Shown here in pieces: positions 35,681-44,936 of a DNA stretch of 64,000 nucleotides. Below the pieces are notes generated by a model. The model was given only the letters and a program-made list of their open reading frames with translations. It was not told where the DNA came from and made no database searches. The stretch spans positions 62,001 to 126,000 of the forward strand of contig NZ_JAECVR010000007.1 of the NCBI RefSeq assembly GCF_016055185.1, written 5' to 3'. Source of the stretch: Paenactinomyces guangxiensis. Lineage in GTDB: Bacteria > Bacillota > Bacilli > Thermoactinomycetales > Thermoactinomycetaceae. The position numbers and the translations under genes were made by a program. Position 1 is the stretch's first letter, and each line of letters opens with the position of its first letter.

Positions 35681-36547
35681 TCATGCGAATTCTGCCACCA
35701 ATTTATCAAACTGGTCTTTGTTAATCAAGAGATCCTGTTTGGATAATGGTGTTTCTTTAAAGCCTTTGATCATCTCTTCATAAGACTTGCTCTCTTTGTT
35801 TTGATAGATAATTCCCGTTACCAAACCGTTATGCTCCATTAATTTTTGAATTGCCATGGAACGGTTTGCAGGATCGTAATCTTTATCATCGTCCAAATTG
35901 AAGATATGCTCTTTAAACCAGTCGTAGGTGTTGATCTTGTTGTAGGTCACGCAAGGGCTGTATACGTTGATCAAAGAGAAGCCTTTATGCTTGATCCCTT
36001 CCTCAATTACCCGGGTCAGCTGTTTCAAGTCACTGGACATGGACTGAGCCACAAAGCCTGCCCCGACTGTGAGTGCCATCTCCATCGGATTGATAGCAGC
36101 TTCGATTGATCCGTTTGGCGTACTCTTGGTTTTAAAGCCCATTTCACTGCGGGGTGAGGTTTGTCCTTTAGTTAAGCCGTATACCTGGTTATCCATAACA
36201 ATATAGGTGATATCAACATTACGGCGAATGGCGTGAACGGTATGTCCCATTCCGATTGCAAAACCATCACCATCTCCGCCTGCTGCGATTACGGTTAAAT
36301 CGCGGTTGGCGAGTTTTAAACCCTGTGCGATCGGCAAAGCCCGCCCGTGAACTCCGTGGAAACCATACGCGTTCACATATCCGGAAATCCGGCCGGAACA
36401 ACCGATGCCTGAAACGATGGCGACATCATGGGGCTCCAGCCCAACATTAGCAAAAGCGCGCTGCATGGCGGCCAACACAGAGAAGTCACCACAACCCGGG
36501 CACCAATTGGGTTTCACTTTGTTGCGGAAGTCTTTAAATGTGGCCAT
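35681..36547 (-). CDS. korB: 2-oxoacid:ferredoxin oxidoreductase, beta subunit
   Basis: Thiamine-diphosphate subunit of a two-subunit oxidoreductase that decarboxylates 2-oxoacids (2-oxoglutarate or pyruvate type) and reduces ferredoxin. The 288-residue protein has WCPGCGDF at about 17-24, GIGCSGRISGY, and the ThDP motif GGDGDGFAIG with NQVYGLTKGQ. The ATG at 36545-36547 overlaps korA by 14 bases and has AAGGAG 10 bases upstream. The specificity cannot be decided from sequence alone; the label 2-oxoglutarate is the commoner one for this architecture in Bacillales. Confidence 0.92.
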   Translation of the reverse strand: MATFKDFRNKVKPNWCPGCGDFSVLAAMQRAFANVGLEPHDVAIVSGIGCSGRISGYVNAYGFHGVHGRALPIAQGLKLANRDLTVIAAGGDGDGFAIGMGHTVHAIRRNVDITYIVMDNQVYGLTKGQTSPRSEMGFKTKSTPNGSIEAAINPMEMALTVGAGFVAQSMSSDLKQLTRVIEEGIKHKGFSLINVYSPCVTYNKINTYDWFKEHIFNLDDDKDYDPANRSMAIQKLMEHNGLVTGIIYQNKESKSYEEMIKGFKETPLSKQDLLINKDQFDKLVAEFA

Positions 36548-38294
36548 GAACCAACAGCTCCTTACATTGATTGTAGATTTCGGATGGCAGGAACGGGTTT
36601 CCATCATATTTTCCGTAATGAACCAATTTTTCCGCCATTCCCACATGCATTTTAATCAGATTGGTGAGTTGTCCTGTTGCGTTATTTTCAACGACAATTA
36701 CTTTTTTCGCTTTTTTCATTTGTTCCGCCATAAGATCAGTTGGGAACGGCAAAATTTGGCGGATATGGGCATGATTGACCTTCATCCCCTCTGCTTCCAA
36801 ACGCTCTTTGGCTTCATGAATCGTTCCGCGGGTGGAGCAGAAGCCGACAATCAGCAGGTCTGCCTCTTCATGCTCAGCATCGATGAAGACAGGATTTTCA
36901 AATTGGATTCCGTTTTCCAGCTTCCGCAACCGCTTTTCCATCATCTCTTTACGGTTAACTGGGTTTTCGGACGGACGACCTGTTTGATCGTGCTCAACCC
37001 CGGTTACATGGTGCAGGCCGTTTTTCTTACCCGGCAAGATACGGCGCGAAATACCGTCTTCTGTAAACTCATACCGTGGGAATAATTCCGAGTTTTCCAG
37101 TTGTGGCAACTCTTCATCGTCTAAAACAAGTTTACCGCGGTCAATCTTGATTCGGTCATATTCAAGCGGCTCAACTGTTTGTTTACCCAGGGAGAGTGCC
37201 AGATCAGACAAGATGATGACCGGGCATTGATATATCTCGGCCAGATTAAATGCCTGGATCGTATCATAGAAGCATTCTTCCGCCGTACTCGGAGCGATGA
37301 CGATTTTTGGAATCTCTCCGTGTGTGCTGTACAACATTGCCAGCACGTCGCTTTGTTCTTGTTTCGTCGGCAGACCTGTACTTGGACCCCCACGCTGAGT
37401 ATTTACGATCACTGCAGGGGTTTCCGTCATACCCGCTAAGCCGATCGCTTCGGTCATCAGAGAGAGACCGGGGCCGGCAGATGCAGTGAGAGCACGTACC
37501 CCCCCGTAGTTGGCACCGATCACCATGGTCATGGCAGCAATTTCATCTTCCGTTTGAACCACAGTACCCCCAAATTCCGGCAGCTTCTTAATCAGATATT
37601 CCATGATCTCTGAAGACGGAGTAATCGGATAAGCCGCCATAAGTCTGGCACCCGCTGCCAGCGCTCCCAGAGCGATTGCATCATTTCCGATCATATAAAG
37701 ACGCTTTTTGCCATCAGACGGTTGCAGTTGGAAATCCGGGATCGCGGATTCTGCTTCCTCCTTGACAAACTCCAGACCTCGTGAGATCGCTTCCATGTTC
37801 TTGTCTACAACTTTTTGACCTTTTCTCGCAAATCTTTCTTCAATCACATCTTTGAACGAATCTAACGGAACACCCAACAGCGCGATGGAAGCACCGACTG
37901 CCACCATGTTCTTCATTTGAGCCATTCCCGCTTCTTCGGCAATTTTGGTGAATGGCACTGCGAGAAGACGGGCAGAAACTCCTTCCGGCACGGTTGGATT
38001 AAATTTAGCATCAGCTAAAATCACACCATTTGGGATCAATTCGTAGGCGTTAAGGTCAATGGTTTCCTGGTCGAATGCAACAAGAATGTCCAGCTCGTCA
38101 GAAATGGAGCGGATCGGGTTTGTGCTGATTCGAATTTTGGTGTTGGAGTGCCCCCCCTTAATCCGAGAGGAGAAATGCCGGTATCCATATAGGTAATAAC
38201 CTTTGCGATTTAGTGCGGTAGACAGGATTTCACCAGCACTATCAATACCTTCCCCCTGTTGTCCGCCCACTTTCCACGAAAGCTGCTTGATCAA
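36534..38294 (-). CDS. korA: 2-oxoacid:ferredoxin oxidoreductase, fused gamma-alpha subunit
   Basis: 586 residues combining the gamma domain (about 1-185: SWKVGGQQGEGIDSAG, RHFSSRIKGGH) with the alpha ThDP-pyrimidine domain (about 205-400: YPITPSSEIMEYL, QTEDEIAAM, TASAGPGLSLM, RGGPSTGLPTK). A C-terminal transketolase-like domain is last. The TTG at 38292-38294 is chosen: AAAGGAG lies 9 bases upstream and the product starts MIKQLSWKVGG like homologues, whereas the ATG at 38301-38303 touches the Shine-Dalgarno sequence directly. The korAB pair offers a ferredoxin-linked route parallel to the dehydrogenase complexes. Ferredoxin is not encoded here. Confidence 0.93.
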   Translation of the reverse strand: MIKQLSWKVGGQQGEGIDSAGEILSTALNRKGYYLYGYRHFSSRIKGGHSNTKIRISTNPIRSISDELDILVAFDQETIDLNAYELIPNGVILADAKFNPTVPEGVSARLLAVPFTKIAEEAGMAQMKNMVAVGASIALLGVPLDSFKDVIEERFARKGQKVVDKNMEAISRGLEFVKEEAESAIPDFQLQPSDGKKRLYMIGNDAIALGALAAGARLMAAYPITPSSEIMEYLIKKLPEFGGTVVQTEDEIAAMTMVIGANYGGVRALTASAGPGLSLMTEAIGLAGMTETPAVIVNTQRGGPSTGLPTKQEQSDVLAMLYSTHGEIPKIVIAPSTAEECFYDTIQAFNLAEIYQCPVIILSDLALSLGKQTVEPLEYDRIKIDRGKLVLDDEELPQLENSELFPRYEFTEDGISRRILPGKKNGLHHVTGVEHDQTGRPSENPVNRKEMMEKRLRKLENGIQFENPVFIDAEHEEADLLIVGFCSTRGTIHEAKERLEAEGMKVNHAHIRQILPFPTDLMAEQMKKAKKVIVVENNATGQLTNLIKMHVGMAEKLVHYGKYDGNPFLPSEIYNQCKELLVHGHI

Positions 38295-38529
38295 TGAACT
38301 CATCTCCTTTAATACTCCCACACAACTAACACAATGATTAAGTTAAATAAATAGGTTATATCGGCTCTTCACAAAGCGAAGGAACAAATCGTAATTGTGG
38401 TGAGTCGATAGAGCTCTATCTGGTATTAATTCTAGTCCTCTCCTGGGTAAAAAGCAACCGTCATCTCTCCCCAATCCTTCAATTATCGTTTCTTTTTATC
38501 CAATATAACCGTCTCATAAAAATAAACCC

Positions 38530-39501
38530 TTATATTGCTCCGGTTTTTTTAACATTTTGTGACGGTAAGTTCTTTAAATAAAATCGGTATCCGTTCTCCC
38601 AGGCCCACTTTTTTACCAACGTTTCCGGATACCGCTTCAACAGCGCTTTTTTCAGATTGTTCACCTGACCGGCGTGTTCCAGATCACGAATTTTCTTATC
38701 AATTCCGTCAAAATCGGAACCAAAGAAAATTTGATTTTCTCCGCCGAGTTCACATACATGTTCAATATGCTTGATGAGATCATCAATCGTAACTTCGCCA
38801 TGTGGAAATTTCACAAAGTGAGTAACATAGGTAATACCGATCAGTCCGTCTCTATTGATTAAAGCTTTAATTTGATCATCTTCCAGGTTACGGACATGGG
38901 GACATACAGCCCGGCAATTGGAGTGGGATGCATAAACCGGTAAATCCGGGTATTCAATCACTTCCCAAAAACCTTTGATGGAAAGATGGGAAACATCAAG
39001 AATCATGCCCAGCCTTTTCATCTCCTCCACCACTTCACGTCCGAAAGATGTAAGCCCTCCCCCGCGTTCCTCCTGGATTCCGTCGGCCACTTCATTGGCA
39101 TGATTCCAAGTAAGCCCCATCTTACGGACACCCAGCCTGTAAAAGGTGCGAAGATACTTCAACTCCCCTTGAAGTGCGTCTGCCCCCTCCAGTGAAAGGA
39201 GTGCTCCTATACGAGCAGGAGAACATTCATCAAGCTGTTCTCCGGAAGTAACAAGAAACATCTTTTCCCCGTCTTGAATCACTTTTTCATAAAACTCATC
39301 AATTTGTTTGACTGCGACCTCAAATTTCTGTCCGATTGCAACCGTTGGCGGAATATAGATTGCAAAAGTTTGCAAGCCAACCTGCCCCTCTCGCAAGCGG
39401 AGATAAGTTACATCCAGATTGGAATGAGTATCATAGAAAGAGTGCTCCTGATCTAACCACATCTTTAACAATACATCACAATGTCCATCCATAGAGCGCA
39501 T
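38530..39501 (-). CDS. Membrane-type dipeptidase (peptidase M19)
   Basis: Zinc dipeptidase of the renal dipeptidase family, probably cytoplasmic because no signal peptide is seen. Metal ligands and family blocks are DGHCDVL near the N-terminus (HXD), LLSLEGADAL (bridging Glu), ILDVSHLS, YASHSNCRAVCPHVRNL and GSDFDGI. The ATG at 39499-39501 has GGAGGG 7 bases upstream and gives 323 residues. It lies between spoVS and korA in the segment that is absent from the corresponding place in B. subtilis. Its proximity to spoVS does not prove a role in sporulation. Confidence 0.9.
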   Translation of the reverse strand: MRSMDGHCDVLLKMWLDQEHSFYDTHSNLDVTYLRLREGQVGLQTFAIYIPPTVAIGQKFEVAVKQIDEFYEKVIQDGEKMFLVTSGEQLDECSPARIGALLSLEGADALQGELKYLRTFYRLGVRKMGLTWNHANEVADGIQEERGGGLTSFGREVVEEMKRLGMILDVSHLSIKGFWEVIEYPDLPVYASHSNCRAVCPHVRNLEDDQIKALINRDGLIGITYVTHFVKFPHGEVTIDDLIKHIEHVCELGGENQIFFGSDFDGIDKKIRDLEHAGQVNNLKKALLKRYPETLVKKWAWENGYRFYLKNLPSQNVKKTGAI

Positions 39502-39523
39502 ATGTATTCCCTCCAAGTAAATA

Positions 39524-39553
39524 AAAGAAAAACCTGTTATGTTTAAACAGGTT
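39524..39553 (-). terminator. Terminator of spoVS
   Basis: Stem AACCTGTT (39531-39538) / AACAGGTT (39546-39553) with T-rich sequence on both sides, 23 bases after the spoVS stop. Confidence 0.8.
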
Positions 39554-39576
39554 TTTTAAATCTATTGATCCCTCTA

Positions 39577-39837
39577 TTAACGGGGTTCGACGATCAACTT
39601 GATAGCGGTTCGCTCTTCACCATCGATGACGATGTCGGTAAAGGCCGGGATGCAAATCAAGTCGATCCCGCTCGGCGCAACAAATCCTCGTGCGATCGCA
39701 ACGGCTTTGACAGCTTGGTTTAGCGCTCCTGCACCGATGGCTTGCATCTCTGCTTGGCCGCGTTCACGCAAGACGCCGGCAAGTGCACCTGCGACAGAAT
39801 TCGGGTTGGATTTTGCTGAAACTTTTAATACTTCCAT
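39577..39837 (-). CDS. spoVS: Stage V sporulation protein S
   Basis: Small Alba-like nucleic-acid-binding protein that influences sporulation and septation. The 86 residues are the invariant family sequence throughout: MEVLKVSAKSNPNSVAGALA at the N-terminus, GAGALNQAVKAVAIARGF in the middle, and PAFTDIVIDGEERTAIKLIVEPR-like ending (split by a conserved turn). The ATG at 39835-39837 follows GAGGAGG. A candidate sigma-H promoter lies upstream. The order rny-ymdB-spoVS is as in B. subtilis. Confidence 0.97.
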   Translation of the reverse strand: MEVLKVSAKSNPNSVAGALAGVLRERGQAEMQAIGAGALNQAVKAVAIARGFVAPSGIDLICIPAFTDIVIDGEERTAIKLIVEPR

Positions 39838-39885
39838 GAAGGTACCTCCTCGATGGTTAGAGTGAGTCCACTTTTATCCTATTCG

Positions 39886-39916
39886 ACCATCTCGTAAAAA
39901 TTCCTTCTCCTTCACA
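39886..39916 (-). promoter_or_regulatory. Candidate sigma-H promoter of spoVS
   Basis: On the minus strand GAAGGAATTT fits the sigma-H -35 consensus RNAGGANWWW and GTCGAATAG fits RNNGAATWW at 8 of 9 positions. The spacer is 10, one short of the usual 11-12. spoVS is sigma-H dependent in B. subtilis, which supports the call. Confidence 0.5.
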
Positions 39917-39954
39917 TAGATACGAATGAAAAATTAGAAAGAAAATTATACAAT

Positions 39955-40749
39955 TCAACCAATCAGAGGGGTATCCACATCAATGCGAATTCGTTTGAGT
40001 TGCTTTGTTTTTTTTGTCTGCTTGTCCAGATCGATCAGCACTGCATTTAACTGACATCTTCCTTTGGCCACAGCAAAGCGGACAGGCATTTGTGTTAAAA
40101 AGCGCTTAATGACCGTACTTCTCTCCATGCCTATAATGCCGTCATAAGGCCCTACCATTCCCACATCGGTGATGTAGCCCGTACCTTTGGGAAGAATTCG
40201 TTCATCTGCCGTTTGCACATGGGTATGCGTTCCGACTACGGCAGAAACCCTCCCGTCGAGATACCAGGCGATTGCCTGTTTTTCCGATGTGGTCTCAGCA
40301 TGAATATCTACCAAAATATACGACGAAGGAGGTATTTGGTCCAAGATTTCATCCATCGTGCGAAACGGGCAATCCAGAGTAGCCATAAAAGTTCTGCCCA
40401 TGATATTGATAACTGTTAGCTTCCCGGCTTGAGACTGGATCACTGTATATCCCTTTCCCGGTGTATCCATGGGGAAATTAGCCGGACGAATGATCCCCGG
40501 TTCCTCATCAATAAAATCAAATACTTCTGCTTGTGCCCAGGCATGATTGCCCAGCGTAATGCAGTGAACTCCCAGTTCAAACAGTTCACGTACGATCGTC
40601 CGTCCGATTCCCCGCCCGTTGCCCGCCGCATTTTCACCATTTACTACGATGACATCGGGTGTAAACAGATTGTTCAACTGGGGAAAATAGCTGGACAGAG
40701 TCTCGCGTCCCGGAGAGCCGACAACATCTCCGATCATCAAAATTCTCAT
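39955..40749 (-). CDS. ymdB: YmdB-family metallophosphoesterase
   Basis: Calcineurin-like phosphodiesterase (TIGR00282 family). B. subtilis YmdB acts on 2',3'-cyclic nucleotides and affects biofilm and nanotube development, and is associated with RNase Y. The 264 residues contain the metal-binding sites GDVVGSPGR, VVNGENAAGNGRGI, LGNHAW, VDIHAETTSEK and GTHTHVQTAD. All catalytic histidines and the Asp/Glu/Asn ligands I can place are intact; the usual GNHTWDQ reads GNHAWAQ here. The ATG at 40747-40749 lies downstream of rny, separated by a hairpin. Confidence 0.94.
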   Translation of the reverse strand: MRILMIGDVVGSPGRETLSSYFPQLNNLFTPDVIVVNGENAAGNGRGIGRTIVRELFELGVHCITLGNHAWAQAEVFDFIDEEPGIIRPANFPMDTPGKGYTVIQSQAGKLTVINIMGRTFMATLDCPFRTMDEILDQIPPSSYILVDIHAETTSEKQAIAWYLDGRVSAVVGTHTHVQTADERILPKGTGYITDVGMVGPYDGIIGMERSTVIKRFLTQMPVRFAVAKGRCQLNAVLIDLDKQTKKTKQLKRIRIDVDTPLIG

Positions 40750-40779
40750 AAGGTTTTATAGCCTCCAACCTACTTGCTA

Positions 40780-40811
40780 AAAAAATAAAGCGGCCAAAGG
40801 CCACTTTATTT
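40780..40811 (-). terminator. Terminator at the end of rny
   Basis: Stem AAATAAAG-C-GGCC (40783-40795) / GGCC-A-CTTTATTT (40799-40811) overlapping the last codons of rny, with U residues after it. It may attenuate rather than block ymdB expression. Confidence 0.65.
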
Positions 40812-42347
40812 TGCATATTCGACCGATCGCGTTTCCCGAATGACCGTCACTTTGATATGGCCGGGATAATCCAATTGGTTTTCAATTTGCCTGGTAATCT
40901 CCCTTGCCAAACGGCTTGACTCGGCATCATCCACTTCATCAGGTTTTACGATAATGCGACATTCACGCCCGGCTTGGATGGCATATGACTTCTCAACGCC
41001 GTCAAAGGACTCGCAGATCTCCTCCAGTTTTTCCAAACGTTTGATATATGCCTCAAGCGTTTCACGCCGCGCACCCGGGCGAGCCGCTGACAATGCATCT
41101 GCCGCCCGTACCAGGACAGCAATGACACTTGTCGCCTCCACATCCCCGTGATGGGAAGCAATGCTATTAATGACGACCGGATGTTCATTGTATTTTTTAG
41201 CCAGCTCCACGCCAATATCTACGTGGGAGCCTTCGATTTCATGGTCAATCGCTTTTCCGATATCATGCAGCAGACCGGCCCGTTTCGCCAGATGGATATC
41301 TTCACCCAGCTCGGCTGCGAGCAAACCTGCTAAATGGGCCACTTCCATGGAATGCTTCAACACATTCTGGCCATAGCTGGTACGGAACTTCAAACGACCC
41401 ACTATCTTGATCAAGTCAGGATGCAAACCATGCACACCCGTTTCAAAAGTGGCCTGCTCTCCATATTCACGAATGCGCTCGTCCACATCCCGTCTTGATT
41501 TTTCCACCATCTCTTCAATACGCGCCGGGTGAATCCGTCCATCAGCGACCAGTTTCTCCAACGCTACCCGTGCCACTTCACGGCGAATGGGGTCAAAGCC
41601 GGACAGGATCACCGCCTCCGGAGTATCGTCAATAATGAGATCGATCCCTGTAAGAGTTTCCAATGTGCGGATGTTTCGTCCTTCCCGCCCGATAATCCGC
41701 CCCTTCATCTCATCGTTCGGCAAAGTCACAACTGAAACAGTCGTTTCTGCTACATGATCGGCAGCACAACGCTGTATAGCTAAAGACAAGATGTTGCGGG
41801 CTCGCTTATCCCCTTCTTCAATGGCCTGCTGCTCCATCTCTTTAATGATTTGCGCCGTTTCGTGTCGCATCTCATTCTCTACTTTGGCTAAAATTAACTG
41901 TTTGGCCTCATCACAAGTCAGTCCGGAAATCCGTTCCATCTCTTTCGTTTGTTCCTGGTATAGCTGCTCAATTTTCTGCTCTTGAATTTCGATTTGCTTC
42001 TCTCTTTGATTTAAAGCTTCATCACGTTTTTCCAAAACATGTTGCTTGCGTTCCAGTGTCTCTTCCTTTTGGTTAAGCCGTCGTTCAATCCGTTGCAATT
42101 CATTGCGCTGTTCACGTATCTCTTTCTCCGCTTCACCACGGAGTCGATGCGCTTCATCCCGCGCTTCAAAGATCTTTTCTTTCTTCAGAGCTTCCGCATC
42201 TTTTTCAGCCTTTTCCAGGATCGCTGCAGCCTCTTTTTCCGCGCTGCCGATGCGGGCTTCCGCTGTTGTCTTACGAATCCAATATCCTGCTCCTACGCCT
42301 ATTCCCAGAGAGGCAAACAGCAAAATGATGTGAGGCAGTTGAAACAT
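40806..42347 (-). CDS. rny: Ribonuclease Y
   Basis: Membrane-anchored endoribonuclease that starts mRNA decay. The 513 residues show an N-terminal transmembrane helix (about 5-24), a long coiled coil rich in Glu, Arg and Gln (about 30-200), a KH domain with [15 protein letters not shown] (about 215-275) and an HD domain with [13 protein letters not shown] and [12 protein letters not shown] (about 330-430). It ends in the invariant [10 protein letters not shown]. The ATG at 42345-42347 follows GGAGG with a rather long spacer. Its modulators RicA (22.3 kb) and YmdB (adjacent) are both encoded in this window. Confidence 0.97.
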   Translation of the reverse strand: MFQLPHIILLFASLGIGVGAGYWIRKTTAEARIGSAEKEAAAILEKAEKDAEALKKEKIFEARDEAHRLRGEAEKEIREQRNELQRIERRLNQKEETLERKQHVLEKRDEALNQREKQIEIQEQKIEQLYQEQTKEMERISGLTCDEAKQLILAKVENEMRHETAQIIKEMEQQAIEEGDKRARNILSLAIQRCAADHVAETTVSVVTLPNDEMKGRIIGREGRNIRTLETLTGIDLIIDDTPEAVILSGFDPIRREVARVALEKLVADGRIHPARIEEMVEKSRRDVDERIREYGEQATFETGVHGLHPDLIKIVGRLKFRTSYGQNVLKHSMEVAHLAGLLAAELGEDIHLAKRAGLLHDIGKAIDHEIEGSHVDIGVELAKKYNEHPVVINSIASHHGDVEATSVIAVLVRAADALSAARPGARRETLEAYIKRLEKLEEICESFDGVEKSYAIQAGRECRIIVKPDEVDDAESSRLAREITRQIENQLDYPGHIKVTVIRETRSVEYAK

Positions 42348-42373
42348 CGATTATTGCTCACCTCCTCTGTTTT

Positions 42374-42406
42374 TATTTAAAAAACAAGACCGATGAACTC
42401 GGTCTT
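42374..42406 (-). terminator. Terminator of the recA-recX-Rad50/Mre11-like operon
   Basis: Perfect 8-base stem AAGACCGA (42386-42393) / TCGGTCTT (42399-42406), loop of 5, then GTTTTTTAAA on the minus strand. It is the first strong terminator seen downstream of recA on the minus strand. Confidence 0.85.
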
Positions 42407-42559
42407 CTCTCGTTCGTCTCTCATGTTATTGCTATACCAGGTGAAGGCTGGAAATCCCAGCGAAAATACATTTTCTTTCTCAGTTAAACATACAGGCAAA
42501 CATGGAACCAGAGGTATCTTTCACGTCTAAAATGCAAAGATACAGTTCAATTGTATTAT

Positions 42560-43237
42560 TTATGCAATCCCATTGTCAAGGTAACGGCTCATCTGCACCT
42601 CAGACTTGCCCCCGGAAAGACGCACATGATAAGCAGTATCCGCAGATTCCGTCAAGTCTGTATTATGGGTGACCAAAATGATCTGACGTCCAAATGTTTC
42701 TCCAACCGACTTCAAAAATTCAATCATTGGAACAATATAATCTTCGCTCACATGTTTGCCGGGTTCATCAAGGATGATCGGTCCCGGAAGACGGGGTTTC
42801 ACCGTCTCGATTAAAGCGATCCGCAAAGCGAGGGAGACAACGTCCACAATCCCTCCGCCCCGAGAATCCTGGGGCTTGTTTTTAATCGTCTGTCCTTCCC
42901 ACTCGGTTACAACATAAAAATCAGCTGTCGGATTACCACCATGATCAGAGAGTTCGATTTCAAAGCGGAATGCTGAACCGAACACATACTGTAAAGCATT
43001 GGTGACAAGAGTTTCCAACTGCTGTTTGGCCTGCAGGCGGGCATGTTCAGAAGAGATCTGCAACAAAACACGCACTTTATCCAGTAAATCCCGCCGGTTA
43101 TTGCATTCACTCCATCTTTCTTCAATCTCCTGCAAATGTTGCAAATGAAGATCCCGTTTCGCTTTTTTGCTCACTAACTCATTTTTTGACTGTTGAAGTG
43201 CTCTTTCCAATTCAGCAAACGCAGAGTTTATCTCCAT
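42560..43237 (-). CDS. C-terminal ATPase half of a split Rad50/SbcC-like protein
   Basis: 225 residues. About 95 residues of coiled coil lead into an ABC-type C-lobe: a signature-like QDSRGGGIVDVVSLALRIAL (114-133), Walker B PIILDEPGKHVSE (153-165) with Asp157-Glu158, and the H-loop ILVTHNTD (His191). There is no Walker A, so it cannot be a complete ATPase; the Walker A half is encoded two genes upstream. The ATG at 43235-43237 directly follows the TAG of the preceding small gene, with GAGGAAG as ribosome binding site. A terminator lies 154 bases beyond its stop. Its partner genes and separate start make a frameshift unlikely. Confidence 0.8.
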   Translation of the reverse strand: MEINSAFAELERALQQSKNELVSKKAKRDLHLQHLQEIEERWSECNNRRDLLDKVRVLLQISSEHARLQAKQQLETLVTNALQYVFGSAFRFEIELSDHGGNPTADFYVVTEWEGQTIKNKPQDSRGGGIVDVVSLALRIALIETVKPRLPGPIILDEPGKHVSEDYIVPMIEFLKSVGETFGRQIILVTHNTDLTESADTAYHVRLSGGKSEVQMSRYLDNGIA

Positions 43238-43483
43238 CTACTTCCTCAACTCCGGGGGAAGCAGTCTCCATGCTTTCTCCAATTCCTCATGGATCTCTTT
43301 CTCCAGACGGGCAATTTCCGCTTGCAATTGGTCGGGTTCAACTCCAAGTTCTCTTGATTCTTTGATGATTTCTTCTTCTTGCCGTTCCAGGTTTTCCAAT
43401 CTGGCTTCTGCTCTTAAAAGATCACTTTTCGCTTTATCCAATTGGATTTTAATTTGTTTAATCTTCTCTTCCAGCTGCTGCAT
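43238..43483 (-). CDS. 81-residue coiled-coil protein between the two ATPase halves
   Basis: Short, highly charged, almost purely helical protein with heptad-like spacing of Leu and Ile (LEEKIKQIKIQLDKAKSD...RLEKEIHEELEKAWRLLPPELRK). No domain can be named. The ATG at 43481-43483 has GAGGAGG 8 bases upstream. It overlaps the end of the Walker A half by 26 bases, and its stop touches the start of the Walker B half, so the three are almost certainly translated together. It may supply part of the second coil of the Rad50-like arm, because the C-half has only about 95 coil residues against about 300 in the N-half. This is inference. Confidence 0.7.
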   Translation of the reverse strand: MQQLEEKIKQIKIQLDKAKSDLLRAEARLENLERQEEEIIKESRELGVEPDQLQAEIARLEKEIHEELEKAWRLLPPELRK

Positions 43484-44936
43484 GAGAGGAACCTCCTCGA
43501 TATTCTTCCATAATATGTTCAAGCACCGATGAGTCAATATGAGACCCACAGGTTGGGCATCTTTCCAACTGTTTTAACAGCCCGGCCCACTGGTCTGTCA
43601 GACGGGCCATTTCTTCCGCTTTTTCCCGGCAAAATTGTTTCCCTTTACCGACTCTCCGGCGGGTATCCGCCCATTTTTCACCGACAATTCGTAATCGGTG
43701 CAAGCGGTCTAACTTTTGCTCTAAGTCCGGGAGTTTCTTGTCCAGTAGTTGGGGAACTCCCTCACACGTCTTAACAATATGATGGATGTGTTGGATTTCC
43801 GCATTTACCTTTTTCCATTTTACGGACAATTGGATGAATGATTTTAACTGAGATAGTTTATCCTGCATTTTTTCCGTCATCTTGATCACATCGGGAACGT
43901 GAACCAATTGCTGTGCCACCCGCTGTTCCCGCTGTCTCTGTCTCAACATTTGCTGCCATCTCTTTTGTACCTTGTACATTTGAATGAGCTGCCTCTGTTT
44001 TTGTTCCAGGGAGGACAGCAATCCTTCTACTTGTGGCAGAGCCTGAGACTGTTCTATTTTTTTGAAACAAATCTCCTGTTCCTGTTCAATCTTCTGCTTT
44101 TTTTCCAGTAATCTGGCAAGTTGATGATAAAGAGCACCTTTACCTTCTATCCCCCACATCATTTGCTCTGCAAGAGGAAGATTTTCCAACTGTTGTACCA
44201 CCTGCTGGCAGATTTGTTTCTCGGTACGAACAGCTTGAAGCTTATGTAATTGTTTTTGCAGCTGTTCAAATCTATGTTTTTTCTCTTTCGCCCGGATATA
44301 AACAGCTTCTGTCTGCTCAAGAGCCTGTTCAAGCAAGGGGAGATTCTCATACGGCTTCAGTTTTTCTTTCATTTGTTCCGCTTGTTGTTCCAGTTGTCTG
44401 ATCTGGGTGTTGGTCGCCTGCCGGTCACTGCTCGTTTTTTTGAGGGCATTGTCAATGATGTGCGCACCGCTGATCCGCCCGATCGTTTTTGCTTTATTTC
44501 GATCAGATTCAAACAGTAAAAACGGACTTTCCAACTGGGTCCCGAAGTGAACATAAATTTCTTTTTGATCCAGCTTGACCACTTGAATACCATGTACATC
44601 TGTAATTTCCCGGGGAACTCCGGTCCCCCATCCTTCAAACACCTTTTCCTCCCCATCAGTGGTTCGTAAGAGATAACGGTTTATCGATGAACTTCTCACC
44701 CGTACCACTTCCGTCCCGTCGGCAAAGGTAAGGCTGACGCGGCATTGATTGGCTCCGGTGCGAATAAAATCCGTTCCTCTGGGCTGATTGAACAAAACCC
44801 AGCGTAAAGCGCGCAAAACCGCACTTTTCCCACTGTCAGAAGCGCCGACAAATACATTTAAACCCTGGGAGAAGTCAATCTCTGTATATTGATGAGATTG
44901 AAAATTTTCAATAATGAGTTTTTTGAAGTGATTCAA
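43458..44936 (-). CDS. N-terminal ATPase half of a split Rad50/SbcC-like protein with zinc hook
   Basis: 492 residues. The ABC N-lobe begins LIIENFQSHQYTEIDF and has Walker A GASDSGKSAVLRALRW (Gly31-Ser38) and a Q-loop-like VVKLDQKEIYVHFG. A long coiled coil runs from about 165 to 455, and the Rad50-type zinc-hook motif CPTCGSHID (Cys460, Cys463) is followed by only 29 residues. The protein therefore stops just after the hook apex; Walker B, signature and H-loop are missing and lie in the gene at 42560-43237. The start is TTG at 44934-44936, sharing bases with the TGA of the nuclease gene. ATP binding should need assembly with the other half. Confidence 0.82.
   Translation of the reverse strand: MNHFKKLIIENFQSHQYTEIDFSQGLNVFVGASDSGKSAVLRALRWVLFNQPRGTDFIRTGANQCRVSLTFADGTEVVRVRSSSINRYLLRTTDGEEKVFEGWGTGVPREITDVHGIQVVKLDQKEIYVHFGTQLESPFLLFESDRNKAKTIGRISGAHIIDNALKKTSSDRQATNTQIRQLEQQAEQMKEKLKPYENLPLLEQALEQTEAVYIRAKEKKHRFEQLQKQLHKLQAVRTEKQICQQVVQQLENLPLAEQMMWGIEGKGALYHQLARLLEKKQKIEQEQEICFKKIEQSQALPQVEGLLSSLEQKQRQLIQMYKVQKRWQQMLRQRQREQRVAQQLVHVPDVIKMTEKMQDKLSQLKSFIQLSVKWKKVNAEIQHIHHIVKTCEGVPQLLDKKLPDLEQKLDRLHRLRIVGEKWADTRRRVGKGKQFCREKAEEMARLTDQWAGLLKQLERCPTCGSHIDSSVLEHIMEEYRGGSSHAAAGRED

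Noticed and set aside
36405..37085. 226-codon plus-strand frame opposite korA/korB
   Set aside because: Shadow of two genes with strong catalytic motifs.
42560..44936. Frameshift or sequencing error splitting one Rad50 gene
   Set aside because: Each piece has its own start codon and ribosome binding site, the middle piece overlaps the first by 26 bases in another frame, and the break falls at the hook apex and not at random. I therefore treat them as three genes, although only relatives can prove it.
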